A DNA stretch of 64,000 bases from FEN-1297 sp963843605 (GTDB lineage Bacteria; Bacteroidota; Ignavibacteria; Ignavibacteriales; Ignavibacteriaceae): contig CAWJLA010000002.1 in NCBI GenBank assembly GCA_963843605.1, forward strand, positions 434,001-498,000, given 5' to 3'. The translations under genes were made by a program, and so were the position numbers. The notes beneath the pieces were generated by a model. It did no database searches. It was not told the origin of the DNA and saw only the letters and a list, made by a program, of their open reading frames with translations. This document shows, piece by piece, positions 17,276 to 26,767 of the stretch (its first letter is position 1; every line of letters starts with the position of its first letter).

Positions 17276-19426
17276 TCAAGGTAATTTACTTATATTCTCA
17301 TACTTTATTTTCCACTTGCCGTTTTTAGGAAACCCGGGCAGTTTCAGCGAACCGGTTTCATCCGACCCCGCAACCATCAAAGCAACAGCTGAAAGCAGCG
17401 CGCCGTTAGCCGGCAGATAAACAGGCAAGTCATCTGTCTGCGGACAATCGCCGTTATTAAGATAATGATTATGCGGCGCATCTTTCAATAAAATATCTAT
17501 CGCGGTTTCCGGTTCATTGAGACGCACCGCAGTCATAGCGATCATCGGGTAATCCCAGCCCCAGATTTTTGCTTTCCAGTCCCAGTTATTTATCACGTTT
17601 TTTAATGTCTTGCGCATAATAACTTTATTCACCATATCGCCCGGTAAAAATCCCATCGCCATCAGCATGGAAGGATGATCTTTTCTGCTTTCGGGATTAG
17701 TAAATGTATCGGGTAGTGATTCTACAACCACATATAAACTATCCTTTACGGGAAGAGGCGATATATTTTTTATAACATCCTCCCACTTCTTATTGCTTTT
17801 TATTCCGAGCCTCTGAAGCCATTTTTCGGCTACTTCTAAACCTAATTTCCAGTAGGCCAGTTCAAATGTCGGATTTAGAACTTTCAATGGATTATAAATT
17901 TCCTGGGCAGGCCAAACCGGCGGACCTAAGACATAATGCTGTTTTGCTGAATCAAAATATGCAAAGGAAGCCATAAATTCGGCAGTCTGAAATACTAATT
18001 GTTTATATTTTTCCAAAGTCTTTTTATTATTGTCGGCCCGGTGGCACAATTCAGCAAGGTAAATCGGATGAGGCTGGTTCCAGATGATAAACGGATTATT
18101 ACCGGGACTTTCATGGCCGTCAGGGCTTACCATTTTAGACCACCTTGCTCCTTTAAATCCCTGTTCTTTCGCCGTTGACTCGGCATACGGTAAATCCGAA
18201 ATATACCATCGGAGATTCTTTTCAAGCAGATCAGCTCTACCCCATAGTGCAAATTGCGCAGCATGCCACCATATCATTTCAGTATTATGCTTACCGTACC
18301 ACGAACTCAAGGTTAACCCGCTTTCCTGAGGCGGAAAATTACCCGCGAACTGGATTGCGGTTAAATACTGGGATAATATAATTCTTCTCTCTAACTCATT
18401 TGCCCTCGGATCGGTACTGCCCGAAAAATCAACTGCTCCGCCTTCTGTCCAAAATCGCTTCCAGTTTTCAATACTTGAAGTATAAGTATCTTTAAAACCG
18501 GGGATATTTTTTATGATTTTATTATTGGAAAAGCCGAAACTGAATTCGAAATAATCATAATCTTTATCAGGCGTTAAAAGAAAATAATGTTTTTTTATCT
18601 TTTTAAAATTTGATTTAGCCGACCAGTTTAGAAATACAAAATAACTTGAACTGTCAACGACTCTTTTCAATTCGGCATAATTCTCGGCTCTTTTTATTAT
18701 GTCCGTAGAATGCGCATCAGGTTTATTCCAAATATACGGCGGATTATTCTTAATCGATGGGTCGTAAGCATAGGGAAATTTAAATGCTATTTTAATTAAG
18801 CCTTTCTTTAACAAAACAGAACGTACTCTCACGGAGATAAGATCTTTTTGAGGATTACAAACTGTAGTTACAAATACGGTGTCATTATTAATTTCAAAGC
18901 GGCTTTCGATAACACCTTCCCATAAATTAAGCCTTTGAAATATATTTTTTATTTCGTTCATATTCACGGGAGATCCGTCCAGTTTGCTCAATTCGAATCC
19001 TACCTGTCCAAGAGGCATTCTTTGCGGATTGATTCTAAGCCATTGTCCGGCAGGTGAATTCTGATTCGTTGGGTAACCTACTTCCCTGCCGTGAACATTA
19101 TAATATCGATAAGAATCTTTCAACTTATAGCTGCGAGGATTAGGAAAGGAATGCCAGGCCCAATCGGAAATAATCTGAAGAGGAATCCCGTTCTTGTAAT
19201 AATAATCCGGGAATGTTTGAAGACCGGTAATATCGGCAGTGAAAGCAAAGCCGCCGTTTCCCACCGTGAACGGCGACCAGGGATCTATGCTCCGGTTAAC
19301 GGGATTATGCCTGTTCACTAACTTATATCTGTCAATCTTTGACTGAACTTTGACAGCTATTATAATCAATGATATAAGTATAAGGCTCAGATATCTAGTC
19401 ATCTTTAACGAGTCTGTTTTATTCAC
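17276..19426 (-). CDS. Six-hairpin (alpha/alpha)6-type glycosidase-like protein
   Basis: This 716-residue exported protein begins with a membrane/signal segment (YLSLILISLIIIAVKV). The N-terminal half is beta-rich (NRSIDPWSPFTVGNGGFAF, LQTFPDYYYKNGIPL), like the super-sandwich domain of GH65/GH95-type enzymes. The C-terminal half, from about residue 350, has a helical barrel with HNTEMIWWHAAQFALWGR, ESPGNNPFIIWNQPHPI and GWDYPMIAMTA. Similar proteins occur in Bacteroides polysaccharide loci without a settled activity. Its start overlaps the stop of the upstream GH28 gene by four bases (ATGA), so they are co-translated. I cannot assign the substrate. Confidence 0.7.
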   Translation of the reverse strand: MNKTDSLKMTRYLSLILISLIIIAVKVQSKIDRYKLVNRHNPVNRSIDPWSPFTVGNGGFAFTADITGLQTFPDYYYKNGIPLQIISDWAWHSFPNPRSYKLKDSYRYYNVHGREVGYPTNQNSPAGQWLRINPQRMPLGQVGFELSKLDGSPVNMNEIKNIFQRLNLWEGVIESRFEINNDTVFVTTVCNPQKDLISVRVRSVLLKKGLIKIAFKFPYAYDPSIKNNPPYIWNKPDAHSTDIIKRAENYAELKRVVDSSSYFVFLNWSAKSNFKKIKKHYFLLTPDKDYDYFEFSFGFSNNKIIKNIPGFKDTYTSSIENWKRFWTEGGAVDFSGSTDPRANELERRIILSQYLTAIQFAGNFPPQESGLTLSSWYGKHNTEMIWWHAAQFALWGRADLLEKNLRWYISDLPYAESTAKEQGFKGARWSKMVSPDGHESPGNNPFIIWNQPHPIYLAELCHRADNNKKTLEKYKQLVFQTAEFMASFAYFDSAKQHYVLGPPVWPAQEIYNPLKVLNPTFELAYWKLGLEVAEKWLQRLGIKSNKKWEDVIKNISPLPVKDSLYVVVESLPDTFTNPESRKDHPSMLMAMGFLPGDMVNKVIMRKTLKNVINNWDWKAKIWGWDYPMIAMTAVRLNEPETAIDILLKDAPHNHYLNNGDCPQTDDLPVYLPANGALLSAVALMVAGSDETGSLKLPGFPKNGKWKIKYENISKLP

Positions 19427-21099
19427 TTAATGATAACCGAATTACTGCTTGCACCGTTCGCATATTCAACGGGAGTTTTAGCGCCGGAAATAACCGAATG
19501 CTTTACGAGTATATTTTGATTTTTGTTTCCGTTAAGCTTCATAAAGGTATTTGTTCCGCCCGGGCAATATATACTGTCTAAAGTTATATCCTTCGAATTT
19601 TCCAATGTATAAACAGGCCCCTTACCGGGAATTATTTTCACATTATTCAAGTTTATGTTCTCCGCATTTTCAGATGAAAAACCTCTGGTCGCAGAGATAG
19701 TAATGTTTTTCAGACTTATATCTTTTATCGGCATTTCGGGTAGTCCGGTAATTTCAATAGCATTCTTTGCTCCGTTACAGACAATATTTGTAATATAAAA
19801 ATTTCTGAAACGCGGGGTCTTTTCGTTAACGGCAAATTTTTGTTCTTCCTGCCGCATTCTGGAAACTTCGTAATAGGTATTAAATAATATAGCCTGGTTT
19901 GCAATGTCTTTCATAAAAACACTGTCGACATAAATATCCTCAACCAAGCCTCCTTTTGCTCTGACGCTTTTAAATCGCAGCCCGATGTCGGTTCCTATAA
20001 AGTCGCAGTTCTTAACCGAAATGTTTTTCATTCCGCCGTCGGTATTGCTCCCGATTACAAATCCGCCGTGAGCATGATAAACAACATTATCCGCAATTAC
20101 AATATTCTGCAGAGCGGCTTCGCTGCCGTTTTTTGTACTTTTGCTCGATTTCATGCAGATGCCGTCGTCACCGACGCTTATAACACACTTATAAACAAGT
20201 ACATTTTTGCAGGCACTTATATCAATTCCGTCTCCGTTCTGAGCCCACCATTCGTTTAAGATTTTAAGGTTTCTAAGAATTAAGTTTTCACATCTGTTAG
20301 GATACATTATAAATTTAGGTGAATTTTCAAAAGTGGGTCCCTCAAATAGAACATTCTTACATTTTACTAGAAGTATCATATACGGTCTTAAATAATCTTT
20401 TACGGGAAGAAAATCTTCCGTAGAAGGCCGTTTCTTTTCTTTGAATAAATTCTTCAAATAATTTTCGCCTTTCATTGCTTCTTTCGACGGCCACCACATT
20501 CGGCCGTCTTCGCTTATAGATCCGCCGGAGGCAGTAATCGATTTCCATTGGGAAGCGGTAGTTTTACTTTTCTTTACGGGTCTCCATGTTTCGCCTGAGC
20601 CGTCAATTATTCCTTCACCTGTAATAGCGACGTTATTTAGTTTATAACCGTATACAGGAGAAGCAGCCGTAACCTTGCCGGAACCCGGGAATTTAAGCAT
20701 AGGATAATCAGCATGATTTTTACTTAACATGAGCAGTGCGCCTTTTTCCAAATGCAGGTTAACGTTGCTTTTCAGTTCAATCGGTCCGGTCAGCCAAAGC
20801 CCGGGAGGAACAATTACTTTTCCGCCTCCCTTATCGGAACAATCTGTTATAGCTTCATTAATAGATTTGGTATTCAACGTATAGCCGTCGCCTACAGCAC
20901 CGTAATTAATTATATTAAAAACTCTATCGGGGAAATGAGGAACCGTGATTGCCGGCATATCGAACGGCAGATTCTTTAAGTAAGAATTAACTTCGTTTTG
21001 AATATTATCCTGAGAATATACATTTATATTAATTAAAAAGGATGACAAAACGATTAGAACTGTTTTCAACAGAATTTTTACTGAACGTCTATGATTCAT
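19423..21099 (-). CDS. GH28 polygalacturonase-family protein
   Basis: The 558-residue protein has a signal peptide ending near VYSQ. An N-terminal stretch (EVNSYLKNLPFDMPAITVPHFPDRVFNI) leads into the beta-helix. Active-site motifs are GDGIDIS, SVGDDGICMKSS, AHGGFVIGSNTDGG and LRFKSVRAKGG, i.e. the acidic residues, the His and the R-x-K site are all kept. It closely resembles the protein at 23009-24667, including a long insertion with WWPSKEAMKG, so the two are paralogues of one subfamily. It likely removes galacturonic acid from oligogalacturonides or rhamnogalacturonan ends in the periplasm. It heads the transcript that includes the six-hairpin, DUF1080 and GH28 genes. Confidence 0.92.
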   Translation of the reverse strand: MNHRRSVKILLKTVLIVLSSFLININVYSQDNIQNEVNSYLKNLPFDMPAITVPHFPDRVFNIINYGAVGDGYTLNTKSINEAITDCSDKGGGKVIVPPGLWLTGPIELKSNVNLHLEKGALLMLSKNHADYPMLKFPGSGKVTAASPVYGYKLNNVAITGEGIIDGSGETWRPVKKSKTTASQWKSITASGGSISEDGRMWWPSKEAMKGENYLKNLFKEKKRPSTEDFLPVKDYLRPYMILLVKCKNVLFEGPTFENSPKFIMYPNRCENLILRNLKILNEWWAQNGDGIDISACKNVLVYKCVISVGDDGICMKSSKSTKNGSEAALQNIVIADNVVYHAHGGFVIGSNTDGGMKNISVKNCDFIGTDIGLRFKSVRAKGGLVEDIYVDSVFMKDIANQAILFNTYYEVSRMRQEEQKFAVNEKTPRFRNFYITNIVCNGAKNAIEITGLPEMPIKDISLKNITISATRGFSSENAENINLNNVKIIPGKGPVYTLENSKDITLDSIYCPGGTNTFMKLNGNKNQNILVKHSVISGAKTPVEYANGASSNSVIIK

Positions 21100-21272
21100 T
21101 TATTAATCCTTAAAGGCGTAAAATTTTAAAACATACCTAAATGATTAGTTTTAAAGAGCGGTATTATACTTTTATGATTTTATATAATAAATTTTGTAAT
21201 GAACTTATTTTTGAAAACGGCATGTTTATTATCATGTAAAGATTAAGGTAAAAAGTTAAGGGGAATATAAAA

Positions 21273-21310
21273 AAGTGAATAAGTATATTTTTAAATATAC
21301 TCATTCACTT
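21273..21310 (-). terminator. Terminator after kduD
   Basis: AAGTGAATAAGTATATTT (21273-21290) pairs with AAATATACTCATTCACTT (21293-21310) with a single mismatch and a two-base loop. T- and A-rich sequence follows. It lies 35 bases beyond the kduD stop and separates that operon from the GH28 gene starting at 21099. Confidence 0.75.
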
Positions 21311-21344
21311 TGTTCTCAATTCTCTGTGTCAAATGTTTAACGAC

Positions 21345-22106
21345 TCACCGGCCCATCCAGCCGCCGTCGACGGTAACAACCGTGCCGTTTAAATAATCCG
21401 AAGCATCCGAAGAAAGGAATACAACCGTTCCCATTAAATCTTCGGGTGTACCCCAGCGAGCAGCAGGAATTCTATCCTGGATAGCCTTATTTCTCACCGC
21501 ATCTTCGCGAAGCGCTTTGGTATTATCCGTTGCAATATAGCCGGGAGCAATTGCATTTATAGTAACACCTTTGTCCGCCCATTCGTTTGCGAAAGACATG
21601 GCTAATTGTTTTACACCGCCCTTTGAAGCTGCATATCCCGGGACAAGAATACCTCCCTGAAAAGCAAGCAGCGAAGCGATAAAAACTATCTTACCGTAAC
21701 CTCTGGCAACCATATCTCTGCCTATTTCCCTCGTCAATATAAACTGGGAAGTTAGATTAACCTCTATGACTTTATCCCAGTATTCGTCCGGATGTTCCGC
21801 AATCGGTTTTCTCATAATAGTTCCGGCATTATTTATAAGAATGTCTATTCTGGGGAAATCGGCTTTTACGTTTTTTATAAATTCATACAGGGAATCGCGT
21901 TTGGAAAAGTCGCTTACGTAGAATTTAAATTTTCTTCCCAGACCGGTAATAAGTTTTTCCGTTTCGGAGAAATCATCTTCGAAGGAGACACCGATTATAT
22001 CGGCTCCCGCCTCTGCAAGTGCAAGTGCGTAAGATTGACCGATACCTTTGTTTGATCCCGTTACAATTGCGGTTTTACCGTTTAATTTAAATTTGTCTAA
22101 TATCAT
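21345..22106 (-). CDS. kduD: 2-dehydro-3-deoxy-D-gluconate 5-dehydrogenase (KduD)
   Basis: This 253-residue short-chain dehydrogenase interconverts 2,5-diketo-3-deoxygluconate and 2-keto-3-deoxygluconate with a nicotinamide cofactor. The cofactor glycine motif TGSNKGIG is near the N-terminus, NNAG in the middle, and the catalytic Ser and Y-x-x-x-K (YAASK) about residues 155-159. The C-terminus GTVVTVDGGWMGR is typical of KduD. It follows kduI by about 30 bases and completes the unsaturated-uronate branch: lyase product, GH105/GH88, KduI, KduD. A terminator follows. Confidence 0.93.
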   Translation of the reverse strand: MILDKFKLNGKTAIVTGSNKGIGQSYALALAEAGADIIGVSFEDDFSETEKLITGLGRKFKFYVSDFSKRDSLYEFIKNVKADFPRIDILINNAGTIMRKPIAEHPDEYWDKVIEVNLTSQFILTREIGRDMVARGYGKIVFIASLLAFQGGILVPGYAASKGGVKQLAMSFANEWADKGVTINAIAPGYIATDNTKALREDAVRNKAIQDRIPAARWGTPEDLMGTVVFLSSDASDYLNGTVVTVDGGWMGR

Positions 22107-22137
22107 TATATATAATCCCGAATTTATTATTTAAAAA

Positions 22138-22971
22138 TTATTTTAGTGTCTCCATAGAAACCCAATCCATATCGTCGAAAGCCTGGTTCTCGCCTCCCAT
22201 CGACCAGATGAAAGTGTAATTCTGAGTTCCTACTCCGGAATGGATTGAATAACTTGGAGAAAGAACTGCCTGCAGATTTCTTACCACGATGTGCCTGGTT
22301 TCGGAAGGTTCTCCAAGAAGGTGAAACAGAATGGAATCTTTTTCAAGGTTAAAATACAAATAAACTTCCGAACGTCTTTGATGAGTATGGACAGGCATCG
22401 TATTCCATGTACTTCCTTCATCCAGTTCCGTCAACCCCATAACGATCTGGCAGCTTTTAATACCTTCAGGGTGAATATACTTATAAATTGTTCTCTTATT
22501 GGCGTCCTTTACCGAACCGAGCTTTACCGGAGTAGCTTCGGAAAATTTTGAGTGCTTTGTCGGCAGCGCTGTGTGTGCCGGGTAGCTTGAGATATAATAC
22601 ATTGCCGGATTTTTAGAATCTTTACTAGAGAATACTATTTCTTTGGAACCTTTCCCGATATAAAGCGCGTCTTTTTTTTCCATTTTATATTTGGTTCCGT
22701 CAACTGTAATCTCGCCTTCATCGCCGATATTTATTATGCCTATCTCTCGTCTTTCGGCAAAGTAATCGGCCGCCATTTCTTTTTTACTGCTTTCTAGTTT
22801 TAAACTTTTAGAAACCGGAATTGCCGAGCCCGTAATGGACCGGTCAATATCCGAGTATACCATGTCTATCGAATCGGGCTTGAAGATACTGTCGATCAGG
22901 AAAGTTTTCCTTAACTCATCGCTATTCATTTTTTTGTAACCGTTTCTGTCTGGTGAAAATCTTACTTCCAT
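22138..22971 (-). CDS. kduI: 5-dehydro-4-deoxy-D-glucuronate isomerase (KduI)
   Basis: The enzyme isomerises 5-keto-4-deoxyuronate, released from unsaturated galacturonides, to 2,5-diketo-3-deoxygluconate. It is 277 residues, the normal length, with a two-cupin layout. The metal site is visible in HTHQRRSEVYLYF (His, His, Glu), with a further His in PSYSIHSGVGTQNYTFIW, and FDDMDWVSMETL at the C-terminus is characteristic. It lies in an operon of CE12, GH28, kduI and kduD, directly linking extracytoplasmic depolymerisation to the cytoplasmic pathway. Confidence 0.95.
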   Translation of the reverse strand: MEVRFSPDRNGYKKMNSDELRKTFLIDSIFKPDSIDMVYSDIDRSITGSAIPVSKSLKLESSKKEMAADYFAERREIGIINIGDEGEITVDGTKYKMEKKDALYIGKGSKEIVFSSKDSKNPAMYYISSYPAHTALPTKHSKFSEATPVKLGSVKDANKRTIYKYIHPEGIKSCQIVMGLTELDEGSTWNTMPVHTHQRRSEVYLYFNLEKDSILFHLLGEPSETRHIVVRNLQAVLSPSYSIHSGVGTQNYTFIWSMGGENQAFDDMDWVSMETLK

Positions 22972-23008
22972 TTTTCGCTCCGTTTATTGTTCATAAAATA
23001 AATTTATC

Positions 23009-24667
23009 TTATTTAATAATAACATCATTTCTATCAACACCGCTTTTAAACTTAATTTGGTCTTCCGGATTCTTTAGAACTGTTTTTTCAATTGTAACTG
23101 ATTTTGTCTTGTTACCGGATAGAGTCATAAAATCCTTTGCAGTCTCCGGATATACTATCTTATTCAACTTAAAACCGCTGCTTTGCTCAAGCACAAATAC
23201 CGGTCCTTTCTGCGGCATTATTTGGACATTATCGATAGAAATATTTTTCGCAAATTCGCTTCTGAAACCTTTGTCTGCCGAAAAATAAGAATTAGAAATA
23301 TAAATATCCTGTATCGGCATTTCAGGTAATCCTATTACCGAAGCAGCTTCTTTAGCACCGACGCAATAAATGCTGTCTATATAAATATTCTTAAAAATCG
23401 GTGTTCTGTCCGTTACCGGAACCGGATTGCTGTTCTCCTTTGCGTTCTCATAATACGTATTGAACAGAATTGCCTGATTTACAATATCCCTCATAAATAT
23501 ATTCTTAATATAAATATTATCTACTAAACCTCCCCTATCTCTTGCACTTTTAAAACGCAGTCCGACATCCGTACCCACAAAATCACAATTTCGGACACAA
23601 ATATTATGCATACCTCCGTCGGTATTACTTCCAGTAACAAATCCGCCGTGCGCATGATATACAACGCAATCCTCGATTACTATATTTTGAAGAGCGACAC
23701 CGTTAGAATTTTTATCATGACTTGATTTCATACAAATTCCGTCGTCGCCCGCGGTTACAGTGCTTTTACAAAGTAAGACATTTTTACTATTCCCGATGTC
23801 GATACCGTCACCGTTTTGCGCCCAATATTCATTATTTATTTTGACATCTCTAATTACAAGATCTTCGCATCCCTTCGGGTTTAAAGCGAAGGCAGGAGAA
23901 TTCTGAATTGTTATACCGTCAATTAAAACTTTCCTGCAGTTCTGCAGTACCAGAAGATTCGGGCGCAGAAAATCTCTCACTTTTAATAAGTCTTCATTTG
24001 TCGGTCTCCTATGTTCCTTTCTGAACATTGCAAAAACTTTGTAGCCGTCCCTGGCAGTTTCGGAAGGCCACCACATTGAGCTGTCGCTGTTTGTAACGCC
24101 GCCTGAGCGGAGGAATGTTTTCCAGAGAGATTCGGTCACTTTCATCCTTTTAACTGGTCGCCATGTTGTGCCTGTTCCGTCGAGGAGTCCCGTTCCTGTA
24201 ATTCCGATATTTTCAAGATTGAAGCCGTAAACGGGTGGAGCAATTATATATTCTCCTCCGGCTTTTTTAATTACAGGGTAATCATTATGATCAGGACTGA
24301 AGTATACAAATGCACCTCTGTCGAGATGAAAGTTAACGTTGCTTTTTAATTCAATCGGTCCTGTCAGCCAAAGTCCGGGCGGTACAATTACAATACCGCC
24401 GCCTGCTTGCGAACACGCATCAATAGCTTTTTGGATGGCCGCAGTGTTCATCGTATGGCCGCTGCCGTCGGCCCCGTATGTTTTTATATTGTAAATCATG
24501 TCGGCAAATTGAGGCAGATTTATTGCCGGCATAGAAAAGGGCAGATCTTTTAAATAAGAATTCACTTCTTGTTTAAGATCGTTCTGTGCTTTTATTATAT
24601 TGGGATAACATGTAAATAAAAGAACTACGGCAATCATTATAAAATATTTATTACGGCCGGATTTCAT
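23009..24667 (-). CDS. GH28 polygalacturonase-family protein
   Basis: At 552 residues it is a close paralogue of the product of 19423-21099. It shares the opening EVNSYLKDLPFSMPAI, the insertion around SMWWPSETARDG, and motifs GDGIDIG, TAGDDGICMKSS, AHGGFVTGSNTDGG and LRFKSARDRGG. A signal peptide precedes it (MIAVVLLFTCYPNIIKAQ). Function is inferred as periplasmic exo-acting hydrolysis of galacturonide linkages. It starts seven bases after the CE12 gene and is followed by kduI, so it is translated as part of the CE12-GH28-kduI-kduD operon. Confidence 0.92.
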   Translation of the reverse strand: MKSGRNKYFIMIAVVLLFTCYPNIIKAQNDLKQEVNSYLKDLPFSMPAINLPQFADMIYNIKTYGADGSGHTMNTAAIQKAIDACSQAGGGIVIVPPGLWLTGPIELKSNVNFHLDRGAFVYFSPDHNDYPVIKKAGGEYIIAPPVYGFNLENIGITGTGLLDGTGTTWRPVKRMKVTESLWKTFLRSGGVTNSDSSMWWPSETARDGYKVFAMFRKEHRRPTNEDLLKVRDFLRPNLLVLQNCRKVLIDGITIQNSPAFALNPKGCEDLVIRDVKINNEYWAQNGDGIDIGNSKNVLLCKSTVTAGDDGICMKSSHDKNSNGVALQNIVIEDCVVYHAHGGFVTGSNTDGGMHNICVRNCDFVGTDVGLRFKSARDRGGLVDNIYIKNIFMRDIVNQAILFNTYYENAKENSNPVPVTDRTPIFKNIYIDSIYCVGAKEAASVIGLPEMPIQDIYISNSYFSADKGFRSEFAKNISIDNVQIMPQKGPVFVLEQSSGFKLNKIVYPETAKDFMTLSGNKTKSVTIEKTVLKNPEDQIKFKSGVDRNDVIIK

Positions 24668-24673
24668 TTTAAT

Positions 24674-26185
24674 TTAATCCTTAACTTTATTTGCCATTCC
24701 TAATAACCATTCGAATAAGTTTTGCGCGGCTTTATAATTTTCAAAAGGTACGGGCAATTTCTTATTGTCATAATATTCGTTATAAAACCACGGATCACCA
24801 ACCGCAAACACGCCTCCCTTACCGTATTTCGCATACCCCATTATAATATTTCCGCCGCTGGTTAATAAGGGCTCCGCCGGTTTCTCTAATTTTAAGGTCG
24901 AAATTTCTTTCATATAAATTTGTTTAACATTTTTAAATATCGGTTGATTGGGAAATTTATCGAATTTCCCCATATCATATTTTCTTCCGTCTACCTTGTT
25001 TATACTCACTTCATTAAAATATATACCGAATTGTTCCGCTAATTTATTGAAATGTTTGAACTCGGCATTACCTTTATCGTTTTCCAGCAGCATCAAAATA
25101 CCGCCGTCTTTTACCCACCTGGATATTACCTTTATATTGTCTGCTTCAACATAATGCGGATTTGCGGTTTCGTCCGGCGTATCGGGATCGACTATAATGT
25201 ATATGCTGAATTTATCGAGAGATTCTGCGGTAGGCGCATCCGGTAACTCGCTTAAATTTGCTCCAAGATTTAATATCATATTACCTATTTCGGAATATCC
25301 CGAGTTCGTAGTATCTTCCCAAATATAATGATAACGCTGTTCTACGCCTTTTTTATTTTTTCTGTACTCATTATTAAAATAATAATCCAAGCCGACTACT
25401 TTTCCGTTTCCAACCAGGTTGTTGATATTTACATTTTTCAAATCTGAAGATAAAGGTAGATCCAATTTCTTTATTCCTCCTGCTACTAGTCCCGCAACGG
25501 TTTCCGCCCCGTACATGCAAAAATGAGTATTATCTTTTTTACCGTCCGGTAAAGAAGCATATTCTCCCGCCGGAACCCAGAGAAATATTTTTTTCGTCCC
25601 GTCAGGACCGAGTTCCGAGAATAGCTTTTTACTGCTGTCATATAAATCTATTAATCCCACATGTTCATTTTCCGCGACCTCTCTTACTACTGCGGGATAA
25701 TCACCGTGCGTATCAACCAATTTACCGCTCTTATCAAATTTTCTTCTGTTAACCGGCGTTATCAGAACAGGTATTGCTCCTTTTTCTTTTGCATCGGAAA
25801 CAAATTTCATCAGGTTGTCTTTGTAGGCCGTATGAGGTGCTGCATATCTTTTAGGATCATTAATCTTTTCGTCGTTATGCCCGAATTGAATGAAGACATA
25901 ATCGCCGGGTTTTAATTGGTCATATACTTTTTTCCATCTACCTTCGTCGATAAAACTTTTCGTGCTCCGGCCGTTAACAGCATAATTTTTTATTTGTACG
26001 TTGTCGTTAAAATAAAGCGGAAGCATTTGTCCCCAGCCTCTTTCGGGATTATCAGCTAGCGGCTTATTAGCCATCGTAGAATCACCTATCAGAAAAACTC
26101 TAACTCTCCCCTGAGAAAGAAACCCGAATAATAAAATTGTCGAAATAAATAATAAAACAAGAGGATAGAATTTTTTGTTTAGCAT
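24674..26185 (-). CDS. Rhamnogalacturonan acetylesterase (CE12, SGNH) fused to a DUF4350/GATase-like domain
   Basis: The N-terminal half (about 30-245) is an SGNH esterase: FLIGDSTMAN with the catalytic Ser, GHND in the third block, and DNTHFCMYGAE with Asp and His. It removes acetyl groups from rhamnogalacturonan I. From about residue 260 a second domain follows: YHYIWEDTTNSGYSEIGNMI, IVDPDTPDETANPHYV, DGGILMLLENDKG and KGGVFAVGDPWFYNEY. This domain is normally found attached to GH88/GH105 hydrolases in Bacteroidetes. The combination suggests that the domain is an exchangeable accessory, perhaps sugar-binding. A signal/anchor segment is at the N-terminus. It is the first gene of the operon ending with kduD. 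Confidence 0.88.
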   Translation of the reverse strand: MLNKKFYPLVLLFISTILLFGFLSQGRVRVFLIGDSTMANKPLADNPERGWGQMLPLYFNDNVQIKNYAVNGRSTKSFIDEGRWKKVYDQLKPGDYVFIQFGHNDEKINDPKRYAAPHTAYKDNLMKFVSDAKEKGAIPVLITPVNRRKFDKSGKLVDTHGDYPAVVREVAENEHVGLIDLYDSSKKLFSELGPDGTKKIFLWVPAGEYASLPDGKKDNTHFCMYGAETVAGLVAGGIKKLDLPLSSDLKNVNINNLVGNGKVVGLDYYFNNEYRKNKKGVEQRYHYIWEDTTNSGYSEIGNMILNLGANLSELPDAPTAESLDKFSIYIIVDPDTPDETANPHYVEADNIKVISRWVKDGGILMLLENDKGNAEFKHFNKLAEQFGIYFNEVSINKVDGRKYDMGKFDKFPNQPIFKNVKQIYMKEISTLKLEKPAEPLLTSGGNIIMGYAKYGKGGVFAVGDPWFYNEYYDNKKLPVPFENYKAAQNLFEWLLGMANKVKD

Positions 26186-26224
26186 AATAATTCTTTCAAT
26201 TAGTTAAATTTTAATTGTATCTAC

Positions 26225-26765
26225 TTTTTAAAGCCGAATCTTTAGTATCCATATCTTTCGGGATCCCAAAGTATAAATTATTCTTTCAGAGACTTCCTTA
26301 TTGGATGTTGCGTAATTTTCTTCTTCCACACTCGTAAGTTTACAAAAATCTAACATTTGATGTTATCTGTCAAGTGGAGACTTTTAGCCACTTGATCCGG
26401 CCTCAGCGTTGAAATTGCCGCTACTTCAGTTGAGTACTCTTTCTGTGCCTTCTCAATTTTTTTTTCAACGAGTCCGGTATTAATTACCGCGAAGTTATGA
26501 TAATGAATTACGTTATAAGTACCGTAGTGATCAATATGGTAATGCCGCCTCCTTCGCGGTGCGTAAACAAAGCTTTAATACTTCCGGGCTCTACAAATTT
26601 AGGAAATTTATAAAACCCTTTCTAATGATGAGGATCATTTATCCTAACACTCTTCAACCAATTTATGGTATCCGAAATATGCGCAATGAATCTTTTGTCT
26701 CCGGTCAGTTTATAAAATATTATAAATATTTCAAAATGGCCGCCGGCAACAAACAAAAATAGAAA
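26225..26765 (-). pseudogene. Decayed secreted enzyme gene, possibly a pectate lyase
   Basis: No long frame exists, but pieces of one protein can be followed across frames on the minus strand: FYKLTGDKRFIAHISDTINW, then FPKFVEPGSIKALFTHREGG, then VIHYHNFAVIN with VEKKIEKAQKEYS, and LTSVEEENYATSNKEVSERI. The order and the ExxxxKxLFxHR pattern recall the C-terminal half of (alpha/alpha) pectate lyases from Bacteroidetes. Several frameshifts and stops are present. It lies between the GH105 and CE12 genes, so it is probably an old member of the same locus. The family assignment is tentative. Confidence 0.35.
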
Positions 26766-26767
26766 TA

